Below are positions 53,843-62,786 of a DNA stretch of 64,000 nt, in pieces. Position 1 is the stretch's first letter, and every line of letters begins with the position of its first letter. Both the position numbers and the translations under genes were made by a program. Under the pieces are notes generated by a model that saw nothing but the letters and a program-made list of their open reading frames with translations, was not told the origin of the DNA and searched no databases. This stretch comes from Deltaproteobacteria bacterium (GTDB lineage: Bacteria; Myxococcota_A; UBA9160; UBA4427), in NCBI GenBank assembly GCA_029261855.1, contig JAJDAN010000043.1, positions 1 through 64,000 on the forward strand, given 5' to 3'.

Positions 53843-55354
53843 ATGTTCCTCCGCGCGTTGATCGTCTGCCCGCCCGGTGACCTTCGCCGCAAGGCCGCCA
53901 GAGCCGCTTCGCGTATCGAGTCGTTGGTCAGCGAGGCGGGCGGGGTCCAAGACATGCGGCTCGAGCTTTCCCGCAAGCCCTTCGACCTGGTGTTGATCCA
54001 CCGCGGCTTGCTAGGCGCCGCCGCCGCCAAAGGCGTGGCGGAGATCCGGGGCATGCCCGAGTCGCCCGAAGTCATCGTGCTGTGCGAGGACAGCGGAGAA
54101 GACGAACGGGCCGAGCTGGTGGCCGCGGGTTGCCTGGGGGTGGTTCCGGAATCCATCGAAGGCGACGCCTTCTTCGAGACCCTCACCGCCCTGGCGGAAC
54201 GTCGGCGCGTGCTGGCCCAGGGGCGTCTGCGGCACGTGCCCGCCGAAGACTACCGGTTGGGCGACTACGCGTGCATCAGCCCCGTCATGCACGACTTCCT
54301 TTCGCAAGCGCGCCGCGTCGCCAACCGCGACAGCACCTTGTTGATCCTCGGCGAGACCGGTGTCGGCAAGGGCCTGCTCGCGCGCTCGATCCACAACGAA
54401 GGGCCGCGTTCCGAGGCGCCCTTCGTTTCGGTCAACTGCGGTGCCCTCACCGAGAGCCTGCTCGAGAGCGAGCTGTTCGGGCACGAGAAGGGCGCCTTCA
54501 CCGGCGCCAACCGCGCGCGCCGAGGCCATTTCGAGCTGGCCCACGGTGGCACCATCTTTCTCGACGAGATCAGCGAGCTGCCCCTGCATCTGCAGGTGAA
54601 GATGCTGCGCATCCTCGAAGACTGCATGGTGCAGCCCGTCGGTTCCGAACGTTCGATCCGCGTCGACCTGCGCATCATCGCCGCCACCAACCGCGACCTG
54701 GCCGAAGAAGTCGAAGCCGGGCGCTTCCGCAAAGACCTCTTCTACCGCCTGTCGGTGGTGACCCTCACGATGCCGCCCCTGCGCGAGCGCCGCGAAGACA
54801 TCCCCGAGCTGGTGCAGAGCTACGTCGACCACTTCTGCGACACCCTCAATACCCACGTGACCCGGGTGCACCCGGACGTCGTCGACCTGCTCACCCGTTA
54901 CGACTGGCCCGGCAACGTCCGCGAGCTGATCAACGCCATCGAGCGGGCCGTCATCATGTGCGAAGCCGACGAGCTGCACGCCGAAGACCTGCCCCTGGAC
55001 ATCCAGGGCGCCGTGCTCGGCGGCGCGATCGCGACCCCGCGCCGCGAAGGCGGCCTGGACGCGAGCCCCGTCCGCGTGCGCGACGAATGGCTCGAGCTGC
55101 CCTGGGCCGACGTGCGCGGCCTGCTGCTCGCCGAAGCCGAGCGGCACTATCTCGTCGCGCTGCTCGAAACCCACCACGGTCGCATCGGCGAGGCCGCCGC
55201 CCACGCGGGCCTGAACCCGCGCTCGCTGTACGACAAGCTGCGCAAGCACGGCATCCGCAAGGAAGACTTCCGGCGGCCGGCGCGTTCCGGCGACCCTGTA
55301 GGCGGCACCGTGCTCGAAGGTGATTTTCGTCGACGAGGTCGGCCCGGCGCGTAA
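53843..55354 (+). CDS. sigma-54-dependent regulator with degenerate receiver domain
   Basis: 503 residues from ATG 53843; the frame is open to 53426 but the extra part is not protein-like. The N-terminal receiver fold has FDLVLIHRG where receivers have DLVLLD, so the phosphoacceptor Asp is His and phosphorylation is unlikely. The AAA+ domain is intact: GETGVGKG, ELFGHEKGAFTGANRAR, GGTIFLDEISE. The C-terminal Fis HTH is GEAAAHAGLNPRSLYDKLRK. It should activate RpoN promoters through a non-phosphorylation input. The LEA-like gene at 55391 is 36 bp downstream. Confidence 0.9.
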   Translation: MFLRALIVCPPGDLRRKAARAASRIESLVSEAGGVQDMRLELSRKPFDLVLIHRGLLGAAAAKGVAEIRGMPESPEVIVLCEDSGEDERAELVAAGCLGVVPESIEGDAFFETLTALAERRRVLAQGRLRHVPAEDYRLGDYACISPVMHDFLSQARRVANRDSTLLILGETGVGKGLLARSIHNEGPRSEAPFVSVNCGALTESLLESELFGHEKGAFTGANRARRGHFELAHGGTIFLDEISELPLHLQVKMLRILEDCMVQPVGSERSIRVDLRIIAATNRDLAEEVEAGRFRKDLFYRLSVVTLTMPPLRERREDIPELVQSYVDHFCDTLNTHVTRVHPDVVDLLTRYDWPGNVRELINAIERAVIMCEADELHAEDLPLDIQGAVLGGAIATPRREGGLDASPVRVRDEWLELPWADVRGLLLAEAERHYLVALLETHHGRIGEAAAHAGLNPRSLYDKLRKHGIRKEDFRRPARSGDPVGGTVLEGDFRRRGRPGA

Positions 55355-55390
55355 CGCGTCACCCGCCCGTCGACCAGGAGGAAGACCCGT

Positions 55391-55936
55391 ATGAGTTTTC
55401 AAACGAAGACGCGAACGAACTGGGCGATCTTGGCTCAGGCCCTGGGTGCGGCATTCACGGCGCTGTTCCTGATGACCGGCGTGGCCGCCGCGCAGACTGG
55501 CCTTGATTCCGTGGCCGATTCCGTGACCGATTCCGCCGACTCGATGGCGAAGGACGCGGGCGCAGCCGCCGATGATGCGACGGCCCAGGCGAAGGACAAG
55601 TCCGACGACGCCAAGAGCAAGGCCAATAGCAAGGCGAAGGGCAAGTCCGACGACGCCATGAACAAGGCGAAGGGCAAGTCCCAGGAAGCCAAGGACGCCG
55701 CGAAGGGCCAGCAGGACAAGCCCGATCGCATGACTCAAAAGGAAAGCAAGCGAGCCGAACGCCAGAAGGCCAAGGCCGACCGCAAGGCCGCCAAGCAGAA
55801 GGAATGGATGGACAAGAAGTCCAAGGAAAGCAAGCAGCGCGGCAGCGATGCCCAGAAGAACGCCCAGAAGAAGGGCAACAAGGCGATGGACGACGCCGAC
55901 GACGCAGTCGACAAGGCCCTGCCGCCCAGCGAGTAG
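55391..55936 (+). CDS. exported Lys/Asp/Ala-rich LEA-like protein
   Basis: 181 residues, with AGGAGGAAG before the ATG. A signal peptide (AALTALFLMTGVAAAQ region, residues 15-36) precedes a highly charged, low-complexity helical chain of Ala, Lys, Asp and Ser (repeats such as KSDDAKSKANSKAKGKSDDA). It has no hydrophobic core. Composition fits intrinsically disordered LEA-like protectants or lysine-rich surface proteins. It follows the sigma-54 regulator and may be its target. Confidence 0.6.
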   Translation: MSFQTKTRTNWAILAQALGAAFTALFLMTGVAAAQTGLDSVADSVTDSADSMAKDAGAAADDATAQAKDKSDDAKSKANSKAKGKSDDAMNKAKGKSQEAKDAAKGQQDKPDRMTQKESKRAERQKAKADRKAAKQKEWMDKKSKESKQRGSDAQKNAQKKGNKAMDDADDAVDKALPPSE

Positions 55937-56028
55937 CCTTCGAGTAGCCGGCTCACGCGGCCGGGTTCAGCCCGCGTGGGACGGGAAGACCCTTGACGAC
56001 CCACGCAGGGTGCCGATAAACCGGCGCC

Positions 56029-56736
56029 ATGATCTTCGATCCCGTCTACTGGCTCGTCATCGGTCTTGGAATGGCCCTCAGCCTGGGTGCCCAGGCGATG
56101 GTCAAGGGCCGTTTCAAGAAGTATTCCCAGCTCGGCACCCGGTCCCACATGACCGGCGCTCAGATCGCAGAGCGCATCCTGGCCGACAACGGCATCCGCG
56201 ACGTCACCGTCGAGCCGGTGCGCGGCAACCTCACCGATCACTACGACCCCACCAGCAAGACCCTGCGTCTTTCCGAGCCGGTCTACGCCAGCAACAGCAT
56301 GGCGGCGTTCGGCATCGCGGCCCACGAAGTCGGCCACGCCATCCAACACGCCCAGGGCTACGCCCCGCTGAAGTTCCGCTCGGCCTGGGTCCCCGTCGCC
56401 AGCACCGGCGGCGGCATCTCGATGTTCATCATCATCGCCGCCTTCTTCCTGGGAGGCGCCGCCACCGCCTGGGGGTCGATGTTCGCCTGGCTGGGGATCG
56501 GCCTGTTCGCCACGACCACGCTCTTCACCCTGGTGACGCTGCCAGTGGAGTTCGACGCGAGCCGCCGCGCGATGGCGTGCTTGAAGGGTCGGTACGTGAA
56601 CGATGAAGAGTACGCCGGAGCGAAGTCGGTGCTGGACGCTGCGGCGCTCACGTACGTGGCGGCGTTTGCGACGTCGTTGATGACGCTTCTCTACTGGGCG
56701 ATGCAACTCGGCCTGCTGGGCGGTCGGCGCGACTAG
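56029..56736 (+). CDS. membrane zinc metallopeptidase (YugP/zinc_peptidase_2 family)
   Basis: 235 residues. An N-terminal membrane helix is followed by a catalytic domain with HEVGHAIQHAQGY (HExxH near residue 104). Two further helices lie at GGGISMFIIIAAFFLGGAA and LGIGLFATTTLFTLVTLPVE, where VEFDASRRA supplies the third ligand Glu/Asp. A last helix is near the C-terminus. This matches PF04298-type peptidases of unknown substrate. It is a single gene. Confidence 0.87.
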   Translation: MIFDPVYWLVIGLGMALSLGAQAMVKGRFKKYSQLGTRSHMTGAQIAERILADNGIRDVTVEPVRGNLTDHYDPTSKTLRLSEPVYASNSMAAFGIAAHEVGHAIQHAQGYAPLKFRSAWVPVASTGGGISMFIIIAAFFLGGAATAWGSMFAWLGIGLFATTTLFTLVTLPVEFDASRRAMACLKGRYVNDEEYAGAKSVLDAAALTYVAAFATSLMTLLYWAMQLGLLGGRRD

Positions 56737-56880
56737 GGCGCGGGCTTGGTGGTGCATGCTTCACGCACCGACCCTGTCGCTCATAACCCGTTTGGGCTAC
56801 GCGGGGAAGCCAATGTCTTTCGTTCGATCGCGGCGCGTTCGCCTTGAAGAGCGCCACTTCCCCGTGTCACAATCGCCGAC

Positions 56881-59800
56881 ATGCATTCTCCGGAGAACCC
56901 GCTCTTCAAGTTGATCAGTTTGCGTGGGCCCCGCCAGGGTCTGGTCATCGATCCGGTCGAAGATCACCCCGACGATCCGTTGGTCGTCTCACTCGATGCG
57001 CTCAGCCCGCCGCCGACCGGTCAACCTCATTCGGCGCTCGAGATCGCGCTGCGGTCGGCGCGTCGCTTGTCGACTGCCGACGTCGGAGACATGGCGTTGT
57101 CCCGGTTGTTCCTCGAACGGCTGGAGGGAAGAAGCTGGACGATGGCCCGGTTGCGAGAAGTGCCGGAGGTCGCCAGCCTGCTCGCGTCGGACCGTCTCCG
57201 GCAGGAGTACCGTCTCCTGGTTCACTCCTGGCTCCGGATCCGTCTCCTGAGGGAGGAAGAGGAGGCGGGCCTCTTCCATGGTCCGGCCCTGCGAGTTGGC
57301 CACCTGCTGTCGCGCCTGGCGAGATCGCCCGAAAGCCTCAGCGAAGCGGGCATCGTCGAGGCATTGCTGGCGGCCCGCCTCGTGCTGCCCCGTCGCTGGC
57401 GGATTCACACTCCGACCCTCGCCGACAGCCCCGCGACCGAGAGCAGCTCACGAGCCAGCCGCGAGGACCTCGAAGGTCAGTGGGCGAGAACCGTCAATCG
57501 GATCTCGCTTCGGGAGGGCATCCACGCCGCACTCGTTCGCACGCACGCCAGGTGGTCGGACTCTGCATCAGGCGAAGCAGAGGGCATTCGGGAGGCCGCC
57601 AGCAGGGGACCTCGACCGCTCGACGAACGCTTCTATGCCATGGTCGACGCGAGATTGCGGCCCGACGAGCGTCGAGAGTTCGACGTCGTGTTTCGCGCAG
57701 CTTCGGCTTTCCGCCCGGATTGGATTGACGACGCACTGGACGCGGCATCTGTCGACGCTCTCGCCGACACGGCCAACTCGCTTTGTGAGCGGGTTCGATT
57801 GTGGGACGAAGATGAGGAGAGCAGTCTGCCCACTTCGCCCCCGGGATCAGCAGCCGCCGAAACTGCCCGCGTGGTCGCCGTGGGCTGGGGCGATCTGGTC
57901 GTCGCGCGAGAGCGTCTCGTCGGCTATGAGGCTGCTGAAGTCGCGCACATCGAGAACGTGCTGGCCGGCGAAGAGAAGTCTCGGGAGCACGAGAGAACGA
58001 CGTCGTTCGAGGAGCTATTCGAGGAAGAGAGCGAGCAGTCGTCGGAGTCCGAAAAGGACCTGCAGACGACGGATCGCTCCGAGCTACAGACGCAGTCGCA
58101 GGCAAGTCTCGAGGAAGAGTTCGCGGCCAAGGCTGGCGTCAACGTGTCCGGCCGATACGGCCTGACCAAGATCGATGCCTCCGCCGAGGCCTCCTTTACT
58201 TCTTCGTCGAGTCGAACGAACAGTTCCACGGCCACCCTGGCAAAGGAAGTGGTTTCGCGCGCAGTCGAACGGAGCCACGAGAAGACGCGCCGGCTCCGGC
58301 GCGTAACGCGTCGAGAGCAGATCCGCGAACTCAACGTCCACAAGCTGTCACAGCCCGCGGATGGCTCCGGAGTCGGCCTGAGCGGAATTTATCGCTGGGT
58401 GGACAAGGTGCACGAGGTGCAGCTCTTTCACTATGGAACGCGATTGATGATGGAGTTCTTCGTGCCAGAACCCGCCCTGGGCCTGTTGGACGCGCCCAAG
58501 AAGGATCGGAGGAGCAGATTGGCTCCATTCGATATTGCGCCCAAGGACATCAATCACGGCAACTACATGTGCCTGACGCGGCTCTTCGGTGCGGTCGACG
58601 TCGAACCGCCGCCGGCGCGCTTCATCGAGGTCGGCTTTGCATGGGCATCCACACCCGACGAGGCGGCGGACGAGAACAAGTCCGAAGACACGCGCGCGGA
58701 CACGATCTCGATTCCGGCCGGGTATCGCCCGGTGACCTGCAGTGCCTACACCTACGCCCTGTTGATGCAGGGAAGTAGCGAAACCTTCGGCGTGTGCGTG
58801 ATCGTGGCGGGCCGAAAGATCATCGAGCAGGTCGGCGTGCCCTACAACGAGAAGACCATCGTCCTGGATCCGGCCTTCGCGTGGCCGAACGGGGTTCCGG
58901 TGAGCTTTGCCATGCACGGCCACTTCGACCGTACTGCGACCGTGCAGATTCGCATCCGATGCGAGCGAACGACGAGGGCGTGGCAGGCCTGGCAGCTGCG
59001 AACATGGGAGCAACTGCGTGTCGCGCATGAACGCCTTGCTTCCGATCTCGAGGCGGACGCTCTCGTGGCTGAATCGACGTCGATGCCAGAAGCGGAAGCT
59101 TCGAGTCTCCGCGACGCGGCAGCACGAGACCTTGAAAGGGGCGAGCTTCGTCGCTGGTGCATTCAGTCGTTGCGGGGCCGCCCCTTCGACTTCGATGCGG
59201 TGTCGACGGTGGGAGACCACCAGGAACTCGTCGGATCGAGGGTGGAGGCCCAGGCTCCCGTCACCAACCTCTTCGAGGGCGCCTTCGACTGGGACGACAT
59301 GAGCTACTTCCTGTTTCCCTACTACTGGGGGCGGAGATCGGCGTGGAGGTTTCGTCGAGCGTTGCAGCACCCGAACGCGCGACATCAGGACTTCCTGCGG
59401 GCCGGAGCGGCTCGCTGCATCGTTCCCGTGAAGCCTGGATACGAAGAGCGGATGCTCGCCTATCTGTCGTCGTCACCAGGGGACGAGGTTACGACGATCA
59501 GCTTGATCGAGGCCGAAGAATCTGCTCCGGACGGTCCGTTCGAAGAGCTGTGGCTCGAGCTTCTCGACCACCGGCTCTCGGAAGTCGCCCGTGGCAGCGG
59601 AAGCCTTCGAGTTCGCAACGGTGAGGTCGAGGTCACGATCGATTCGGACAGCGCCTGGGTGTTGTCCGATCTCGATCTCGGGCGGGAGGTCTTCATTGCT
59701 GGACGCCGCTATGTCGTCGCCGCGATCGCGAACCCGTCCATCTTCGAGCTCGACCGTCCCTATGAAGGCCCGGATGCCGAGGAAGCCGCGTACGCGACGG

Positions 59801-59889
59801 GGGCGATCCCCTATTCGCCGCCCTGGGTCGTGAAGCTCCCGACCGACCTGGTGGTGTTGGACGAACACCGAGAAGCGATCCAGGCCTAG
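56881..59889 (+). CDS. 1002-residue protein of unknown function, coupled to patatin
   Basis: No family name can be given. Residues 1-330 are alpha-helical. Residues 340-480 form a charged coil (from ARERLVGYEAAEVAHIENVL), interrupted by a Ser/Thr-rich beta-like segment (AKAGVNVSGRYGLTKIDASA, about 416-450). Near 503-535 there is GIYRWVDKV, then YGTRLMMEFFVPEPALG. A C-terminal half contains FDWDDMSYFLFPYYWGRR (about 800) and AARCIVPVKPGYE. From memory, these segments recur in large hypothetical proteins of unrelated bacteria; I cannot verify this. No signal peptide or membrane helix. The patatin gene starts five bases after its stop, so the two act together. Could be a scaffold, pore or injection-type component. 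Confidence 0.7.
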   Translation: MHSPENPLFKLISLRGPRQGLVIDPVEDHPDDPLVVSLDALSPPPTGQPHSALEIALRSARRLSTADVGDMALSRLFLERLEGRSWTMARLREVPEVASLLASDRLRQEYRLLVHSWLRIRLLREEEEAGLFHGPALRVGHLLSRLARSPESLSEAGIVEALLAARLVLPRRWRIHTPTLADSPATESSSRASREDLEGQWARTVNRISLREGIHAALVRTHARWSDSASGEAEGIREAASRGPRPLDERFYAMVDARLRPDERREFDVVFRAASAFRPDWIDDALDAASVDALADTANSLCERVRLWDEDEESSLPTSPPGSAAAETARVVAVGWGDLVVARERLVGYEAAEVAHIENVLAGEEKSREHERTTSFEELFEEESEQSSESEKDLQTTDRSELQTQSQASLEEEFAAKAGVNVSGRYGLTKIDASAEASFTSSSSRTNSSTATLAKEVVSRAVERSHEKTRRLRRVTRREQIRELNVHKLSQPADGSGVGLSGIYRWVDKVHEVQLFHYGTRLMMEFFVPEPALGLLDAPKKDRRSRLAPFDIAPKDINHGNYMCLTRLFGAVDVEPPPARFIEVGFAWASTPDEAADENKSEDTRADTISIPAGYRPVTCSAYTYALLMQGSSETFGVCVIVAGRKIIEQVGVPYNEKTIVLDPAFAWPNGVPVSFAMHGHFDRTATVQIRIRCERTTRAWQAWQLRTWEQLRVAHERLASDLEADALVAESTSMPEAEASSLRDAAARDLERGELRRWCIQSLRGRPFDFDAVSTVGDHQELVGSRVEAQAPVTNLFEGAFDWDDMSYFLFPYYWGRRSAWRFRRALQHPNARHQDFLRAGAARCIVPVKPGYEERMLAYLSSSPGDEVTTISLIEAEESAPDGPFEELWLELLDHRLSEVARGSGSLRVRNGEVEVTIDSDSAWVLSDLDLGREVFIAGRRYVVAAIANPSIFELDRPYEGPDAEEAAYATGAIPYSPPWVVKLPTDLVVLDEHREAIQA

Positions 59890-59894
59890 CCCCG

Positions 59895-61877
59895 GTGGCG
59901 ATCGTACCCGTCGAAGATCTCGAGCACATCGTATTCTCGGGCGGGGGTTCGCGCGCGGTCGCCCATGTCGGGGCCGTGCGCGCGCTGGAGCGCAAGCTGG
60001 GCGCGCGCTCGCTGGCCGAGGCACGGATCGCAGGGAAGTCCGAACTCGCGGGGTTCGCCGGGGCGTCCGCCGGAGCCTTCGTCGCCATGGCGGTCGCGAC
60101 CGGCTACGGGTCGAGTCAACTCGAAACGACCCTGATGCGCTGGATGGGGAGTACGACGCTGAGCTACGACGGCGTCGGTGCGAGCGGCAAGAAGACGGAT
60201 GTCTCCGTTCCATTCCTGGCCCGTTTGGACCTCTCCCTTCTTGGCAGAGCCCAGTCGGGACGACCCGTGCTCAACGGAAAGCGCCTCACCGTAGTTCCTC
60301 CCAACAAGCGGATTCGGGACAGGTTCGTGCGGGACCTGTACATCGAAGAGTCGCTGCGAGACAACAAGATCTTCCAGAAGATCCAGCTGATCGAGGACAT
60401 CGCCTCGAATGCGGGAGAGGTCATCCAGTATCTCCCGAACGTCTGGGCGAGCCTCTTCGGGAAGGGTCTCAAGAAGGTCGGCGGGACCGCGGACACGCGA
60501 GTCTGGGCCGACAAGCTGCGGCGACTGGTCTGGGACATCGGGGTCGAGGCCGCCGATGAGAAGAGGAAGACCGCAGCCAGGATCCGTCGCCGGTCCGGCT
60601 TCAGGTACGGCGCCACTGCTGCCGCGCCGCTCGAGGTGGCGTGGCTCGCCGGGGAGCGAGAGTTCCCCCTCCTCATGTACAACCTCCTCGTCGAGGGGGG
60701 GCTTCTCACCGGGTACGGGCTCCGCTCGATGATCAAGCAGACCCTGCTCCTCTCGCCGCTCGCCAAGCGCTTCCGGGTACGTGCCGACCTGATGACGCTT
60801 CGCGAGCTACAGGATCTGACAGCGCGCTGGGTCGGGAAGTCTCCTCGCCGGGCAGGGGGCAAGCGCGCGAGTGCCGGTTTCGAGCTCGCCACGGTCGGAA
60901 CGAACCTGACGACCCGAGAGGTCGGACTTTTCTCTCCCCAGACGACACCCGACATGCCCGTCGTGGATGCTGTCGCTATCTCGATGAGATACCCGTTTCT
61001 CTACAAGCCGGTCCAGCTCTGGAAGCAGGCTCCCGTCCCCGAGCGTTATCGGGGGAGCTGGGTGGACGGCGGCTTGCTGAACAACTTCCCGCTGCAGGCC
61101 TTCGCAGCGACGGACTACGAGGTACTCGGGCACCGCGTGCTCGGCTTCTACCTGCGAGAGGATCGAGACTACCGCTCCGCAGTGACCGCGCCCCAGATGC
61201 TGGCGATGCAGGCTGGCGAGGTCCTGGGTGCCGTGCTCAGCCAATCGACGACGAGTTCGATGCGCTCGCTTCTCGAAGAGCTCCAGAGCGTCGAGCTGGT
61301 GGCCGACGGCCTGTCGACTCTCGACATGACGCCGGATCGAGGCCTGCTACGGAAGATCATCCATGCCGCGGAAAAGAGGACCGCTCAGCACTTCGATCAG
61401 CGGTACTGCAGCCCGAAGATCAAGGCGGAGAAGACCATTCCCGCGCGCCCCTTCGAGGAGATATGCCGAACGGAGCTCCGCACGGCCTACGCGCACGTCT
61501 CTCGGTCGAGCATGCGTGTCTATGTCGGTAGCCCGACGCAGGGGCGCAACGATCGATGGGCCGATTTCGACATCCTCGCGGCCAAGGACGACAAGAGCGA
61601 TCTCTTCGTATACGACGCGAAGGGATCGGACACGGCGCCGTTGACCGACCGCCAGGCGAAGGTCATCAAGCTGCTGGCAAAGCAGAGCGGCTATATCAGC
61701 CCGACGTTTCCGGAAGGGCCTTTTCAGCCGTTCCGCACGGTCAAGAAGCAGACAGCGCGGATTCTTCGCCCCGAGAACCTGTGCGTCGAGGTCAGCGGCG
61801 TCCGGTATCAGGGCTGGGGCCATGCAGTCGCCTTTCCACCGCAGTCCAAGGAGGAGAGGGAGGGGAAGGGGCGATAG
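59895..61877 (+). CDS. patatin-like phospholipase
   Basis: 660 residues from GTG 59895, five bases after the stop of the 1002-residue gene. The patatin signature is complete: oxyanion GGGSRAVAH (17-24 region), nucleophile GASAG (56-60) and catalytic Asp in WVDGGLLNNFPL (about 390). About 200 residues are inserted between the nucleophile and Asp parts, much more than in plant patatins. A C-terminal extension of some 200 residues is of unknown type. It should release fatty acids from phospholipids, at a host, prey or self membrane. No signal peptide. Confidence 0.88.
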   Translation: MAIVPVEDLEHIVFSGGGSRAVAHVGAVRALERKLGARSLAEARIAGKSELAGFAGASAGAFVAMAVATGYGSSQLETTLMRWMGSTTLSYDGVGASGKKTDVSVPFLARLDLSLLGRAQSGRPVLNGKRLTVVPPNKRIRDRFVRDLYIEESLRDNKIFQKIQLIEDIASNAGEVIQYLPNVWASLFGKGLKKVGGTADTRVWADKLRRLVWDIGVEAADEKRKTAARIRRRSGFRYGATAAAPLEVAWLAGEREFPLLMYNLLVEGGLLTGYGLRSMIKQTLLLSPLAKRFRVRADLMTLRELQDLTARWVGKSPRRAGGKRASAGFELATVGTNLTTREVGLFSPQTTPDMPVVDAVAISMRYPFLYKPVQLWKQAPVPERYRGSWVDGGLLNNFPLQAFAATDYEVLGHRVLGFYLREDRDYRSAVTAPQMLAMQAGEVLGAVLSQSTTSSMRSLLEELQSVELVADGLSTLDMTPDRGLLRKIIHAAEKRTAQHFDQRYCSPKIKAEKTIPARPFEEICRTELRTAYAHVSRSSMRVYVGSPTQGRNDRWADFDILAAKDDKSDLFVYDAKGSDTAPLTDRQAKVIKLLAKQSGYISPTFPEGPFQPFRTVKKQTARILRPENLCVEVSGVRYQGWGHAVAFPPQSKEEREGKGR

Positions 61878-61917
61878 GACCCGCTCGGATGATGGGGCCT
61901 GCGTCCACGCGAGCGAA

Positions 61918-62688
61918 TCAGGGCGTCGACCCAGTCGTCTCCGGGTTCGCGTCCGGCGCAGCTTCAGGAAGCGGCTCGGGAGTGGTCCCAGCCGTCGGGG
62001 TTGGTGCTGTCGTCGGTACGACTAGCGGCGGGCGCGCGGTGGCGTCGATCTCGCGCTGGACGGCCTGGCTGGCGGCGGCGGCCTTGTCGCTCGCGCGCTT
62101 GGCGGCTTCTGCGGCCTTTCGCTGGAAGGTGTCGGCGGCGGACTGCGTCTTCTTCGCGGCGCTGTCGACCGCCTGCTGGCCTGCCTGCTCGATTTCCTGT
62201 CCCTTCTGCTTGGCGGATTCCATCGCGGCAGCGGACGACGCCCGGGCCGAGTCCGCCGCCTGGTCGAGAGCCTCGCCTGCCTTCCGCACGTTCGCGTCGA
62301 CGGTCTCGGCCGACTTCTTCACCGCGTCGTCCGCCGCTTGACCCACGCGCGCAGCGGCCTGCTCGACGGCTTCGGCCGCAGCGGCGGCGGTCGCGGCGGC
62401 TGCGCGGCCCGCGGCGTCGATGGCTTCTTGTGTTGCTTGCTGGGCTTCGCGATACGAAGGGCCCTCGCTAGTGGGGACAGCGGGGACGAGTCCTTCGGCG
62501 GTCGCGGGCGCCCCCGCGTTCGGGCGCGGAGCCGCCCCGCGCTCGACGGGCTTGCGCGGCGCGGCGGCGTCCCGGCGCTGCTGGATGCTGGACGTGTCAC
62601 TCGTGGGCGCGGGTGCGTCGTCACCGCACGCGACGAGCAGGAATGTTGCCGCAATCGAAGGGACGAGAAGGGTGGAGAAGCGCTTCAT
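61918..62688 (-). CDS. Ala-rich coiled-coil lipoprotein, LEA-like
   Basis: 256 residues. The lipobox is FLLVAC. The mature part begins with a Pro/Ala-rich linker, then a long low-complexity amphipathic helix of Ala, Gln, Glu and Lys (segments such as AAERVGQAADDAVKKSAET in style), ending in a Pro/Thr-rich tail. It is the third protein of this kind in about 11 kb, with 51645-52151 and 55391-55936. Lipid-anchored helices of this kind may stabilise the envelope. The function is not known. Confidence 0.65.
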   Translation of the reverse strand: MKRFSTLLVPSIAATFLLVACGDDAPAPTSDTSSIQQRRDAAAPRKPVERGAAPRPNAGAPATAEGLVPAVPTSEGPSYREAQQATQEAIDAAGRAAAATAAAAAEAVEQAAARVGQAADDAVKKSAETVDANVRKAGEALDQAADSARASSAAAMESAKQKGQEIEQAGQQAVDSAAKKTQSAADTFQRKAAEAAKRASDKAAAASQAVQREIDATARPPLVVPTTAPTPTAGTTPEPLPEAAPDANPETTGSTP

Positions 62689-62786
62689 GGCTGACTCCGG
62701 TCTTTCGTGGGGGCTCGCTGCGTGGGTCGCGTGGGTCGTGCGAGTCGCGAGTATAGGTCTCTGCTCGGGCGGCCCCGGTCGCCCTT

